Of a stretch of 64,000 nucleotides of DNA, positions 47,401 through 54,899 are shown piece after piece (positions within the stretch are counted from its first letter, which is position 1; every line of letters starts with the position of its first letter). Under the pieces are notes generated by a model, which saw only the letters and a list, made by a program, of their open reading frames with translations, made no database searches and had not been told where the DNA came from. The stretch is from Arthrobacter cavernae (lineage in GTDB: Bacteria > Actinomycetota > Actinomycetes > Actinomycetales > Micrococcaceae): the NCBI RefSeq assembly GCF_017368795.1, contig NZ_JAFNLL010000002.1, forward strand, positions 248,001 to 312,000, written 5' to 3'. A program made the position numbers and the translations under genes.

Positions 47401-49983
47401 TACGGCATTTCCAATCCGATCCGGCGGAGATAGCCGCCGGGGCCTTGACTTACCGGGAGGCAGCATCATGGACCAGCCCAGGAATATTTGGTCCTCCCCG
47501 GAGTCCGTGGGAACCGCTAGCATCCGTCCAGAGCTTGACTCGCCAGGGCCAACGAGTGGGAGGTTCCAGCCTTCGATCGAGCCTGCATGTTGCACTGAGT
47601 TCTCGGCTTCGAAAAGTACATGCTCGGCACCAGCTAGCCATGTCAGCCTTAGAGGATGGAGGGGGCTCAGGAGCACTGCCTGACAACCTTCGTCGCCTCT
47701 GACATCCCAAACGCTGACTGACATCGGATAAGCCGCCCAGAAGACGTTCTCGTCCCTTCCTGTTGCGCGGGCAGCGTCAACGAGTTGCGTGTAGGCATCC
47801 AAGTATTCCCCCAAGGCCGCGGAGCCCCAGAGAGATCGCCAGGACGTCCGCGATGGCCATTCAAAATCAACTCCCTCACCGCGTACGTCCTGCCTCAGGA
47901 GAAGGTCACCCAGATTCAGGGCCCGAAATGCGTCTCGGAACCTTTCCGCCTCGGCGCCATTTACAAAGTCTTGTTCCAGCTCAAAGTAGCTAACCCTATC
48001 CAGAGCAATTCGCGCGGCATCCGGCATCAGAATTGAGCCGCGGTCCTGGGGTCGCGCGTCCGCGACGCGCGTCGACTCATTGCTCGGCATCATGATGTGG
48101 CCAAGCGCCGCGATGATGGAATCGTCCCCTGCAACTAGACGACTGGCATAGAACGCTTCAGCCTGCCCTCGGACTGATCCCTCGGTTGCTAGTTTGGGCC
48201 TGTCGGGGACGACTTGCTGCTTGACTGCAGCAGCCAGGAGCGCGGACTGGTGGCCCCCTCCTGCTGCGACAGGCCTCACACGGAAAGTAGTGCCACTGGC
48301 CACGAATTCGTTGTCGCCTGTGGGCGCAAAACGTAGTGGGAATAGCCCCGCGAGCACGGGATGACCCTTAAGCACGACACCGTCCAAGAGCGGTTGCTCC
48401 GCGGCATCAGCGTGCCAAAGCATCGCTTGGTAACCACCCGGAACGTCCGGAAGTTCCTCCGCGAAGTCCTGTTCTCGCTCATCGGGGTTGGCGGACGGGA
48501 TCCAATCCGTTGGCCCAAGGTACGAGATTTTCCCGAGGGCACCCGACTTCTTGAACGGAGCTGCCACCAGGAAAGTCTGCATGCCGGAAAAGACATACCC
48601 CTTAGCGGTCAGGTCGCTCCGGACCCAGGGCGCTAGCGAATCGTTCGTCGACAGCGAAACCTTGAGTGAGACCAGCCGAAATGGCGCTGCGCTGCGTCCG
48701 TTTCCGCGCGGTTTGACGAATCGGCCAACGGCAAGCAGGCTGCCGTCTTCTGCCAATTCCACGTTCCCCACCCAATTTGCGATGTTTGCAGGCAAAATTT
48801 GAATGGTCAGCCGAGAGGAGCGAACGACATCTTGTCCGATGCGCTCCAAAGTTGGAATTCGAATCGTCAAGAGCTCGGATTGGAGCTGCCGCCCACCAGC
48901 AGAACCATCCGAAGACAAAGGAATGAGGAAGGGACTTTCTGGGAGCTCAGGATCAAGCATGAGTGACCCTCCACCCACCAACGAAATATCAATCGCCAAG
49001 GAACCGATATCTTCGCGGGCAGGACTCCTAAACTGTGTCTCGGTCAATTCCGAGAAGCGCTCTATGTTCTCCGGGGAAGCTCCGATTACATCGACCAATC
49101 CCAACCATGCGTTGCCCTCACGGGACACCGCCTCATCCAGGTCGTCAATAGCGAAATCCTCGAGGGCGTGTTTTCCCCCGACCGCTTTTACTTCTGGACG
49201 AGTAGCCAGCTGTCCCGCGCTCATCCGGAAGGTTTCCTCGTCGCCCCAGCACTCTGATAGGGAATCCCCCAGCGCTGCTGCCGCAGAAGCCGAGGTCACG
49301 AACGATCTTGCCATTGCCGAAGTTGGTCTGGGCAGCGCGAAACAGGCATACACATACCTGGCTAAGGCCTCCGATAGCTCCAGAGCTGAACCAGTCGCCC
49401 TTAAGTGGTTCAGTATTACCAGCAGGTTGCTGATTCCGCGGTCGACATGCGCAAACCAGGCCGCGTTCCAGCTCCGTCCACTGTCCGCTGACCGCGAATG
49501 AACAGTCGAAAGCGTGGAGAGGCAGGAGGAAACCATTTCGGAGCAGCGTTCCCGTTGGCTGTCACTCAGCCCTTCCAGCCCCAGCTCTCGGACAAGTTCA
49601 TGGACAATCTGGTTTGACAGTTCGAGGACAGCCACTGCGCCTTCTGCCTGCTCCGGGAAGCTCTGGCCGAAGACCTCGCGGAAAACTTGAACGAACGATG
49701 AAAGGTCGGGTTGGCGCCCATACACGACCGCCAAATGATCGCCCTGGCGGTACTGAATGGTGTGCTGGGGGATTACCCGCGGACAGTTCACATCGTCAAG
49801 CGAGGGTTTCCCTGCTGTGACTAGAAGGGCGAATGGCGGTGTCGTCGGCCGGGCCGTGTTGGCCGAGCGAACAATCTCCTCGGCTATCTCGCTCCCGATT
49901 CCCTCCGGTAGGTGAACGTGGACGAGGCCGTTGGTTGTTGCAAGGGCACGTCCGAGGACTTTGCCCAATGAAATCGACGCCAT
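44401..49983 (-). CDS. Giant DptH-like protein: PD-(D/E)XK-like motif plus HerA/FtsK-like ATPase
   Basis: A 1860-aa protein. The N-terminal about 1,200 residues have no motif I recognise. Around 1224-1243 the sequence D-LLFIEM...VLSPV-EIK fits a PD-(D/E)XK nuclease core (D1224, E1241, K1243). An acidic linker (about 1400-1480) leads to a HerA/FtsK-like ATPase: Walker A GDLGTGKT at 1524-1531, DYKGDF at 1560, and Walker B LLVDEA with D1748/E1749. Size and layout resemble DptH (DndH). AGGAGAA lies 4 nt before ATG 49983, 7 nt after the preceding gene. The ATPase call is solid; DptH homology and nuclease activity are inferred. Confidence 0.8.
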   Translation of the reverse strand: MASISLGKVLGRALATTNGLVHVHLPEGIGSEIAEEIVRSANTARPTTPPFALLVTAGKPSLDDVNCPRVIPQHTIQYRQGDHLAVVYGRQPDLSSFVQVFREVFGQSFPEQAEGAVAVLELSNQIVHELVRELGLEGLSDSQRERCSEMVSSCLSTLSTVHSRSADSGRSWNAAWFAHVDRGISNLLVILNHLRATGSALELSEALARYVYACFALPRPTSAMARSFVTSASAAAALGDSLSECWGDEETFRMSAGQLATRPEVKAVGGKHALEDFAIDDLDEAVSREGNAWLGLVDVIGASPENIERFSELTETQFRSPAREDIGSLAIDISLVGGGSLMLDPELPESPFLIPLSSDGSAGGRQLQSELLTIRIPTLERIGQDVVRSSRLTIQILPANIANWVGNVELAEDGSLLAVGRFVKPRGNGRSAAPFRLVSLKVSLSTNDSLAPWVRSDLTAKGYVFSGMQTFLVAAPFKKSGALGKISYLGPTDWIPSANPDEREQDFAEELPDVPGGYQAMLWHADAAEQPLLDGVVLKGHPVLAGLFPLRFAPTGDNEFVASGTTFRVRPVAAGGGHQSALLAAAVKQQVVPDRPKLATEGSVRGQAEAFYASRLVAGDDSIIAALGHIMMPSNESTRVADARPQDRGSILMPDAARIALDRVSYFELEQDFVNGAEAERFRDAFRALNLGDLLLRQDVRGEGVDFEWPSRTSWRSLWGSAALGEYLDAYTQLVDAARATGRDENVFWAAYPMSVSVWDVRGDEGCQAVLLSPLHPLRLTWLAGAEHVLFEAENSVQHAGSIEGWNLPLVGPGESSSGRMLAVPTDSGEDQIFLGWSMMLPPGKSRPRRLSPPDRIGNAVTPGTAVSGLNATAVDAALRSFRRMHPHITTLTVDLHAHDRQIRLTEIDDSVLAVAEEWGKDETGRLVGGVRVLDSVMREGPVPRDAVTRLVRDNRDMLLTWSRYAPRPGSKVWCNIRLLQDSGTTVRVGDGGQAHGVLGNVPLRRFESNLNRLTERRLSLSHPAVPGEMGWVSFSRALEACESDDSAPVVEAGMMRRDVADVTADWTVMGESFLSPAIMAELMDAHGEGARMLWEWRPPVFERSADVPFMERRPFVAIAKVPDSFGHQLESLLTKATGQENSSALKALVMSRLGSRGVGLSSLLSMGGTHVAGALGFFLTFGLFDRAASGTTNRFVLPIDAADYFLRTLSGQANHGLHQRRADLLFIEMDENQIVLSPVEIKCYGLKGESIGSTLPSPDSAALKEPLAQLEASHRLLKGIEHRAAEVVGADRVIWMNSLATLVETAARLNHILAGSPKDFASRLSALVDGQMKVRVGRPLLTYLQHGATTSTGDAFYAGKVGSEEFQVGALIADTATVFEGLDTVDQRAVIEGWCDLVDWSAAEPANEDLPAQGSSDEDPIDPDDRQARAAGHDAADPEAEPVSTRGQQEPPGSFRVDAETESETDGSEPGLPVDVEADYRAGIAGDGVRIKVGSLLGSVGKTEVDFWPSTTNLNQMNVGIVGDLGTGKTELVKALISQIREQAREKQPSESTSMLIFDYKGDFQKEEFVSRVGGVVLEPHQIPVNIFMPVTGEHSKLPYQQAAAFVDVLRKIYRGVGPVQASLLNEAVRELYQQNDNRPPTLAEVRVAYLEKSGNPDSVSSILDSFVLSQIFSADRGVLKPFGELLEGKVLIVALDRLGQDQSAKNALVALFLNLYYDNMLRTKKPPFQGVAPNQLRYLKSFLLVDEAVNIMRYDFQVLMDLMLQGRQFGYGVMLASQYLSHFKEGRENYGQPLRTWFIHKVPSVSGRELASLGLPDLSQDVPRRIPELRQHQVFYKSLGYDEGRFVRVVPYYERYGL

Positions 49984-49990
49984 GATTCTC

Positions 49991-51409
49991 CTAGAAAGCG
50001 CTCTCGACAATAACTGCGTGGTCAGCGTCTGCGCTGCCGCGCGCCATTCCGGCCCGCTCAAGCAACGACACGAGGTCGCCAAGCTCAGGCCGCATCCCTA
50101 ATATCGTTAGGTCGCGCAATACGTCGCCGACGTTGCACTGAGACCCTGGCGTCCCGCAGGTGAGACTGGCAACAACTGCAATCCACTCTGTGCCCGGATC
50201 GATTACGAGGTACCGGCGTCCACGGGTTTTTAGAATCCCGTAGTAGTCAGTGAAAGGTCCACTCGATTCGCGGACCTGCAGGCCATATTTGACGGTCTCC
50301 CAGACAAGTTTTCCGGCTTCCTTCTTGTCCGCAACCTCGGCTGCCAATGAGCGCCTGAAGTCACTTTCGGCGGCGCTGCGCAGGAATTCCATGGCGTCCT
50401 GCTGCCCCCCAAGTTCATTCAACCGCTCCTTGAGGCTCTTCCTGATCCTTTCACCTCGCGAAATGCGCCATTTGATAGTGGATCCAACATCGCGCACGGA
50501 TATGGAGGATCGGCTCGATTGCCAAGGCAGCGGCGACCTTACCGTGGTTCGCAATTCTTGAAATGTTTCAGGTACTGAGTCCTGAATTATGGCGGCGCCC
50601 AGCGCCTCGTACCACGCATATTCCCATAGGAATCCGAGTCCCATTGCGAGTCGCAGGACAGTGGTTGCCCAGTCGACCCAGACTCGAGCCGGAAGCGCCT
50701 CGACCCATTCTTTCGAGGTCAGGGCCGCCCACGACTTGGCAAACCACTCATAGGGGGTTTCTGGATAGAACCCACACCAATCGACGCTGTCTTCAGCAAT
50801 GGGGAATGATCCACGTCGCGTGCATCGATCTTCGAAGACCGTCGACATCATGGACGCATCAATCGCGTTCAACAGTGGGTCCAGCTCTAGCCGCCGGTCC
50901 GCGGCACGCAGCCATAGCTGTGTAGCGGACACCGCCGGTCCCCCGGGGGCATGCCCAACGGTGAAGAGGCTTTCAATGATGGACGCAAAGTCGGGTGGCC
51001 CCTTCTTCACCAAGACACCACGTGGATCCTGCATCAGCGCAAGGGCAGGCGTCATCGGACTAGAGGGTTGGTTTCCCGTTTTTTCGATTCGAATGCCCAT
51101 GACGCTGGATGCAACAGCCTCACCCAAAACAAGATCTGAAGCAGCGGTGTTCAAGGATAGTTTCTTGAGCCCATGTCCAAGCGATTCCGCGGCAGTGCCT
51201 TGTGGCTTCGTCGGCCGGAGCGAAAGGTACTGCGTCTCCTTAGCATCGGCCTTGTACATCAGGCCGACAGGCTTACTCACATCTGCGTCTGATGCGATCT
51301 CGTAGGCACGCCAAGCAAGTGCCGAAAGCAAGGCCTCGGGCACCGAAAAGTATTCGGGCCGATTAAACGGGAGCAAGAGATGTTTTGCTTCGGCAACCCT
51401 GTCCATCAA
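49991..51409 (-). CDS. Middle gene of the DptFGH-like trio, unknown function
   Basis: A 472-aa protein with no recognised motif. It begins LLLPFNRPEYFSVPEALLSALAWRAYEIA; a hydrophobic/aromatic stretch (VWVDWATTVLRLAMGLGFLWEYAWYEAL) lies near residue 250 and may be buried rather than transmembrane. The C-terminal about 80 residues (TCGTPGSQCNVGDVLRDLTILGMRPELGDLVSLLERAG) could be a winged-helix. It starts in an ATGA overlap with the ATPase gene and ends 7 nt before the giant gene, so it is coupled to both. Position and size parallel DptG. Confidence 0.7.
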   Translation of the reverse strand: MMDRVAEAKHLLLPFNRPEYFSVPEALLSALAWRAYEIASDADVSKPVGLMYKADAKETQYLSLRPTKPQGTAAESLGHGLKKLSLNTAASDLVLGEAVASSVMGIRIEKTGNQPSSPMTPALALMQDPRGVLVKKGPPDFASIIESLFTVGHAPGGPAVSATQLWLRAADRRLELDPLLNAIDASMMSTVFEDRCTRRGSFPIAEDSVDWCGFYPETPYEWFAKSWAALTSKEWVEALPARVWVDWATTVLRLAMGLGFLWEYAWYEALGAAIIQDSVPETFQELRTTVRSPLPWQSSRSSISVRDVGSTIKWRISRGERIRKSLKERLNELGGQQDAMEFLRSAAESDFRRSLAAEVADKKEAGKLVWETVKYGLQVRESSGPFTDYYGILKTRGRRYLVIDPGTEWIAVVASLTCGTPGSQCNVGDVLRDLTILGMRPELGDLVSLLERAGMARGSADADHAVIVESAF

Positions 51410-53880
51410 GACTCCTTCATGTACCGCTGGGTTATTTGGACTTCACGGTCGCCATCGGCAAGGCAGAACTCTGCCCCGTGTAGGTGAGACGACAGAAGCC
51501 GGGATGCGCGAACACGTTCCAAACGGGGTGCGGTGACATCAATGAGATCAGTCACGCCTATGTGGTCGTCTACGCAAGCCAAGGCCTCCCGTATCAACGG
51601 AAAGTCCAAAGACACTTTGCTCATAGTCGTTCCGTCCGTCGCGATCACCAGAAGGACTTGCTCACCCTGTCCTTTCCTGTCCGTGGAAAGTTCTGGTTCC
51701 CTGACGCGAACAGCGAGCTTCGGCGTCGCCGTTCGTCCGGTAATTGGTTCTGTCCGACTGTCGAATAGCGGAAGTAGCGACGAGCCAGATTCAGTAGGAT
51801 TCCGCTTGGGCCGGATGAGGGTACGCAGCGGAGATTTCAGGTCATCCGGAAGGTGCGGGGACTGCGCCCAGGTCCTGATCAGCATGTCTACCTCACGCCG
51901 AAACGCACTGATCCCGTGAGACACAGCGTAAAGGCGCGTTAGGTAGGCTCCATACCAGCCAATGGCCTCCAATCGCTTCTCATCTTTGAGATGTTGCAAC
52001 TGCAGTAATTGACCGAAGCTTTCGTCGAGACGCCAGTCAAAGTCCGTCACGACAGCATGCAATGGACCGTCTTCGAGTGCCGAATCAAGCAAGCTCTGTA
52101 GCGGCGTACCTTCCGAGGCATGAACGGCGAAAGCGTCAGAGATACGGGTAGCCCACCCTTGGTCCGGAGCATCAGGGTTCGATCCTGGTACGGCATCGCT
52201 TACTGGGTCTGCCGGAATGAGTAGCTTCAGGACGGGATCCCGCATTGAACCCTCCGGTGCTATGGATCGCTTCCCAGCACCAAATATGCTCTGGTTGAAC
52301 CTAAGTCCGGACAAGATTCGCATGCGTTCAAAATCATCCTCCGCCCCCAACCCTGATGGCTGGTTCGCCATTACCCACTCGCCCAGACGTTCTCGAGGGA
52401 TTCGGGATGGTGCATCACCAACCAAGGCGCGCGTCAGGAATCCCCACAGTTCCCGATAGGTCATGCGGGTTGCCGACATTAGCTCAGCGCTTCGGGCAAT
52501 GGTCAACAGCCCTGAACGCACCAGCGGAGAACGGAGTGACTGCAAGTTAGCTGCCAGAGGGTCAACTAGAACCCCACGCGCCTGTTCTGCGGTGTCGTAT
52601 CCCCAGTCTTCGACCGCCTTCAAGACGTTTACTAGCAAGTCGGCTGCCGGAGTGTGCGACGCTTCCATTTCTGGCCGCTGCGTAAGGGGAGCAATTCGAT
52701 ACTCCTCGGCGGACACTCTGGAGTCGGCACCGATGCTGATGCCCGGGCGTTCCTCGAATAGAGAGCATTCGTCAACGAACACTGCCACAATGTTGGCGAT
52801 GTGCTCACCCTCGTAGCTCAGCCTGACAGATCGAACAAAGTCCTGCCCGGCGACGCCAGATAGTTGCCAGGACGACTGGGCTGGGTCCGTCAGCGGGGAG
52901 CCGTACAGCCAGCGCACCAGTACATCTCCCGCGGTCCAGTCCCCTGAATCACGGAGCCGAGACTCCGACATTTCCTCAACCAGTACGCCTCGATTTACGC
53001 AGGCCATCAAATTGCGCGGACGGAAAGGGACAGTCCCCTCCATGCAGATGCCGACGACGCGATTTATGTCGGCCATTAGTGGTGCCCGATTGGAACCATC
53101 AAGGTTTATTGTGGCGTCGTTCACGACGACGACATCGGACAGCGTCCCCTCGTAGTCGTAAATTCGATGCGCCAGTCCTTCTTCGAGCTCGCTCATTAGG
53201 CGCATACCCTGTACCACATGGGCCGTGGCATGAGACTTGCCCGCTCCGGGGCCTCCAACTAGGAACAGGAATCGGGGAGGTTGCCCAGCAGATATGCCTG
53301 CCTTCAGCCACTCACACGCCTCTTCCACACCGGCCGGACGCAGCGAAGTCGGCCAAGATGAATCCACAGGGTGGTCCGGTCGTGCCGCGACGTCGGTTCC
53401 CCCCGTCGCCCGATCCCACAGCCCGACAAGGCCATCCCAAGAATTTCCGTTATTCGTTTCTGGGGTTGATGCAGACAACGGGCCTCTTTCGTTGAAGGCT
53501 GCGGCGGACTGCGCAGCGATACCGGGAGTATCGGACGAAGGTAGCACCAAGCCACCAAGGACTGGAGGTTCGACGCCGCTCGAGCATAGATTGTTTCCTG
53601 CGCTCAGCTCACCATGCACGGCCGCGCGTAAGGCTTCCTGTACGTGGCTCCGCGGCTTGTAGCCCACGACGTATGGCAGTCCGGCTTCGGCAAGCACATG
53701 ACTAATATTGCAGAATTTGAACTCTACGGAGCCCTTGCTCCGCCCCGTGAGTGATTGCACGTGTCTGTTGTGGGCAATCTTCGAGTAGGTCTTGCCACGT
53801 GTTTCGTGATCAAGCATAGAAAAATAAGCGCTCACGAGTGCACGTGTCTCGTCGTCGTCCCAAGGTTTCGATTCCCCCAC
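51406..53880 (-). CDS. P-loop ATPase with restriction-type N-terminal domain (DptF-like)
   Basis: An 824-aa protein. Residues 1-85 (WDDDETRALVSAYFSML ... LTGRSKGSVEFKFCNISHVL ... VVGYKPRSHVQ) match a domain I know from the N-termini of HNH and ScoMcrA-like restriction proteins. A low-complexity linker leads to an AAA-type ATPase: Walker A VGGPGAGKS (K215) and a candidate Walker B VFVDEC (D370/E371). The remaining 450 residues are helical and unrecognised. It is first in the operon. GTG 53880 has no ribosome site but a leaderless -10 upstream. DptF likeness rests on position and ATPase class. Confidence 0.78.
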   Translation of the reverse strand: MGESKPWDDDETRALVSAYFSMLDHETRGKTYSKIAHNRHVQSLTGRSKGSVEFKFCNISHVLAEAGLPYVVGYKPRSHVQEALRAAVHGELSAGNNLCSSGVEPPVLGGLVLPSSDTPGIAAQSAAAFNERGPLSASTPETNNGNSWDGLVGLWDRATGGTDVAARPDHPVDSSWPTSLRPAGVEEACEWLKAGISAGQPPRFLFLVGGPGAGKSHATAHVVQGMRLMSELEEGLAHRIYDYEGTLSDVVVVNDATINLDGSNRAPLMADINRVVGICMEGTVPFRPRNLMACVNRGVLVEEMSESRLRDSGDWTAGDVLVRWLYGSPLTDPAQSSWQLSGVAGQDFVRSVRLSYEGEHIANIVAVFVDECSLFEERPGISIGADSRVSAEEYRIAPLTQRPEMEASHTPAADLLVNVLKAVEDWGYDTAEQARGVLVDPLAANLQSLRSPLVRSGLLTIARSAELMSATRMTYRELWGFLTRALVGDAPSRIPRERLGEWVMANQPSGLGAEDDFERMRILSGLRFNQSIFGAGKRSIAPEGSMRDPVLKLLIPADPVSDAVPGSNPDAPDQGWATRISDAFAVHASEGTPLQSLLDSALEDGPLHAVVTDFDWRLDESFGQLLQLQHLKDEKRLEAIGWYGAYLTRLYAVSHGISAFRREVDMLIRTWAQSPHLPDDLKSPLRTLIRPKRNPTESGSSLLPLFDSRTEPITGRTATPKLAVRVREPELSTDRKGQGEQVLLVIATDGTTMSKVSLDFPLIREALACVDDHIGVTDLIDVTAPRLERVRASRLLSSHLHGAEFCLADGDREVQITQRYMKES

Positions 53881-53886
53881 GTTGAC

Positions 53887-53892
53887 AACATA
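53887..53892 (-). promoter_or_regulatory. Leaderless-type -10 of the five-gene defence operon
   Basis: On the minus strand TATGTT is followed by GTCAAC and GTG 53880. No purine-rich ribosome site is present, so the mRNA probably begins at the start codon. Confidence 0.45.
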
Positions 53893-54269
53893 CAGGGCTC
53901 GAACTTAATAGGCATATTCAACGCAATATCTGAATCGATGCCGCTCGTGGTCAAGCACAACGCATACTGTCGCCCGGGTGGGCTGCCCGTCGCCTTCATA
54001 CGTGCCCCGCCTACTACAGATTGCAGTTCGCTTACCAGTAGCTGTAGCCAGCCACCAGACCAGGATGTCGAGAATCCTCAAGTCGGTCAGTGTGGCAAGG
54101 CGTCGAACCCGGTGTTGCTCCGCGACATCGTGATCCTCGAAACGATCCAAACGTGCCGCAATTCAGAAAGCTCCCGACTCGCGAGCAGCAACAAGGTCCT
54201 GTCGTACTGGTTGGGTCCCCGGGTAGGAGTCCAGTGTTTGTGTGAGTTTCGTGTCCGAGAATGGACGCA
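53893..54269. other. Gap with no supported gene between defence operon and IS remnant
   Basis: About 380 nt of mixed composition. It must hold the upstream promoter sequences of the leftward operon. Open frames of up to 80 codons exist on both strands, but none has a ribosome site, family pattern or codon bias. I see no tRNA or clear IS terminal repeat. Confidence 0.4.
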
Positions 54270-54287
54270 GGAGGAATTTCACGAAGC

Positions 54288-54565
54288 ATGGCACGCAGAC
54301 GCACCCCCGAGCAGGTCATCGCCAAGGTCCGGCAGGGCCAGAGAATGCTCAACGACGGACGCCCGATGGTCGAAGTCATCAAGGACTCCAGATCACCGAG
54401 GCGACCTGGTACCGCTGGCTGAACCAGTACGGTTCCGAGAAGAACGCCGAGGCATCCAGGCGGACCAAGCAGCTGGAGAAGGAGAACGCCCGGCTCAAGC
54501 GGCAGCTGGCAGAGAAGGAACTGGCCATCGACATCCTGAACGAGGTGGCGAAGGGAAAACCCTAA
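54288..54565 (+). pseudogene. IS3 transposase orfA with frameshift
   Basis: A helix-turn-helix protein (HTH_Tnp_1) of about 92 codons in two frames. Restoring one C in GGACTCC (54384-54390) would give VEVIKDLQITEATWYRW in one frame. It is normally fused to OrfB by -1 frameshifting. Confidence 0.75.
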
Positions 54566-54894
54566 GCCCCGAACCGCGTCGCCGTGCCGTGCGCATGGCA
54601 GTGGAGAAGTTCGGGGCATCAGAGCGCCTTGAGTGCAAAATTCTGGGTCAGAACCGGTCCGCGTTCCGCAAGAAGAAACCTGACATGGGATTCCAGGAGG
54701 TGCAGCTGCGCGCGGACCTGAGGGCCGTGGCCGTGAAGCATCCCGCGTGGGGCTGGCGGAAGGCCCGCTGGCACCTCCTGGCCCAGCCTGCATGGGACGG
54801 GGTGGCGCTGAACAGGAAGCGGATCCGCCGGCTCTGGCGTGGCGAAGGCCTAGCCTGTAAGCCCAGGGCACGGAAGAAGCGCAGGACCGAGTAG
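54559..54894 (+). pseudogene. IS3 transposase orfB, N-terminal fragment
   Basis: About 110 codons of OrfB covering only the N-terminal HTH_21-type region, ending NRKRIRRLWRGEGLACKPRARK and a stop. The integrase (rve) domain with the DDE triad is missing. Sequence after 54895 belongs to another gene. Confidence 0.75.
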
Positions 54895-54899
54895 TTCTC

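Larger units (their letters stand above)
54270..54894 (+). mobile_element. IS3-family insertion sequence remnant
   Basis: The orfA part starts at ATG 54288 after GGAGGAA (MARRRTPEQVIAKVRQGQRML), shifts frame near 54386, then continues LQITEATWYRWLNQYGSEKNA and the leucine-zipper-like EKENARLKRQLAEKELAIDIL to a stop at 54565. The orfB part follows in the -1 frame (RRRAVRMAVEKFGASERL, then HPAWGWRKARWHLL of the HTH_21 region) and stops at 54894. The DDE catalytic domain is absent, so the element is dead. Terminal repeats could not be defined. Confidence 0.78.

Noticed and set aside
42402..53880. BREX, DISARM, Druantia or Dnd/Ssp assignment for the five-gene cluster
   Set aside because: No PglZ phosphatase, DUF1998 helicase, PLD gene or sulfur-modification genes are present in the window.
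53905..54150. 81-codon minus-strand gene in the gap
   Set aside because: No ribosome site, no family pattern, and it lies in the promoter region of the defence operon.
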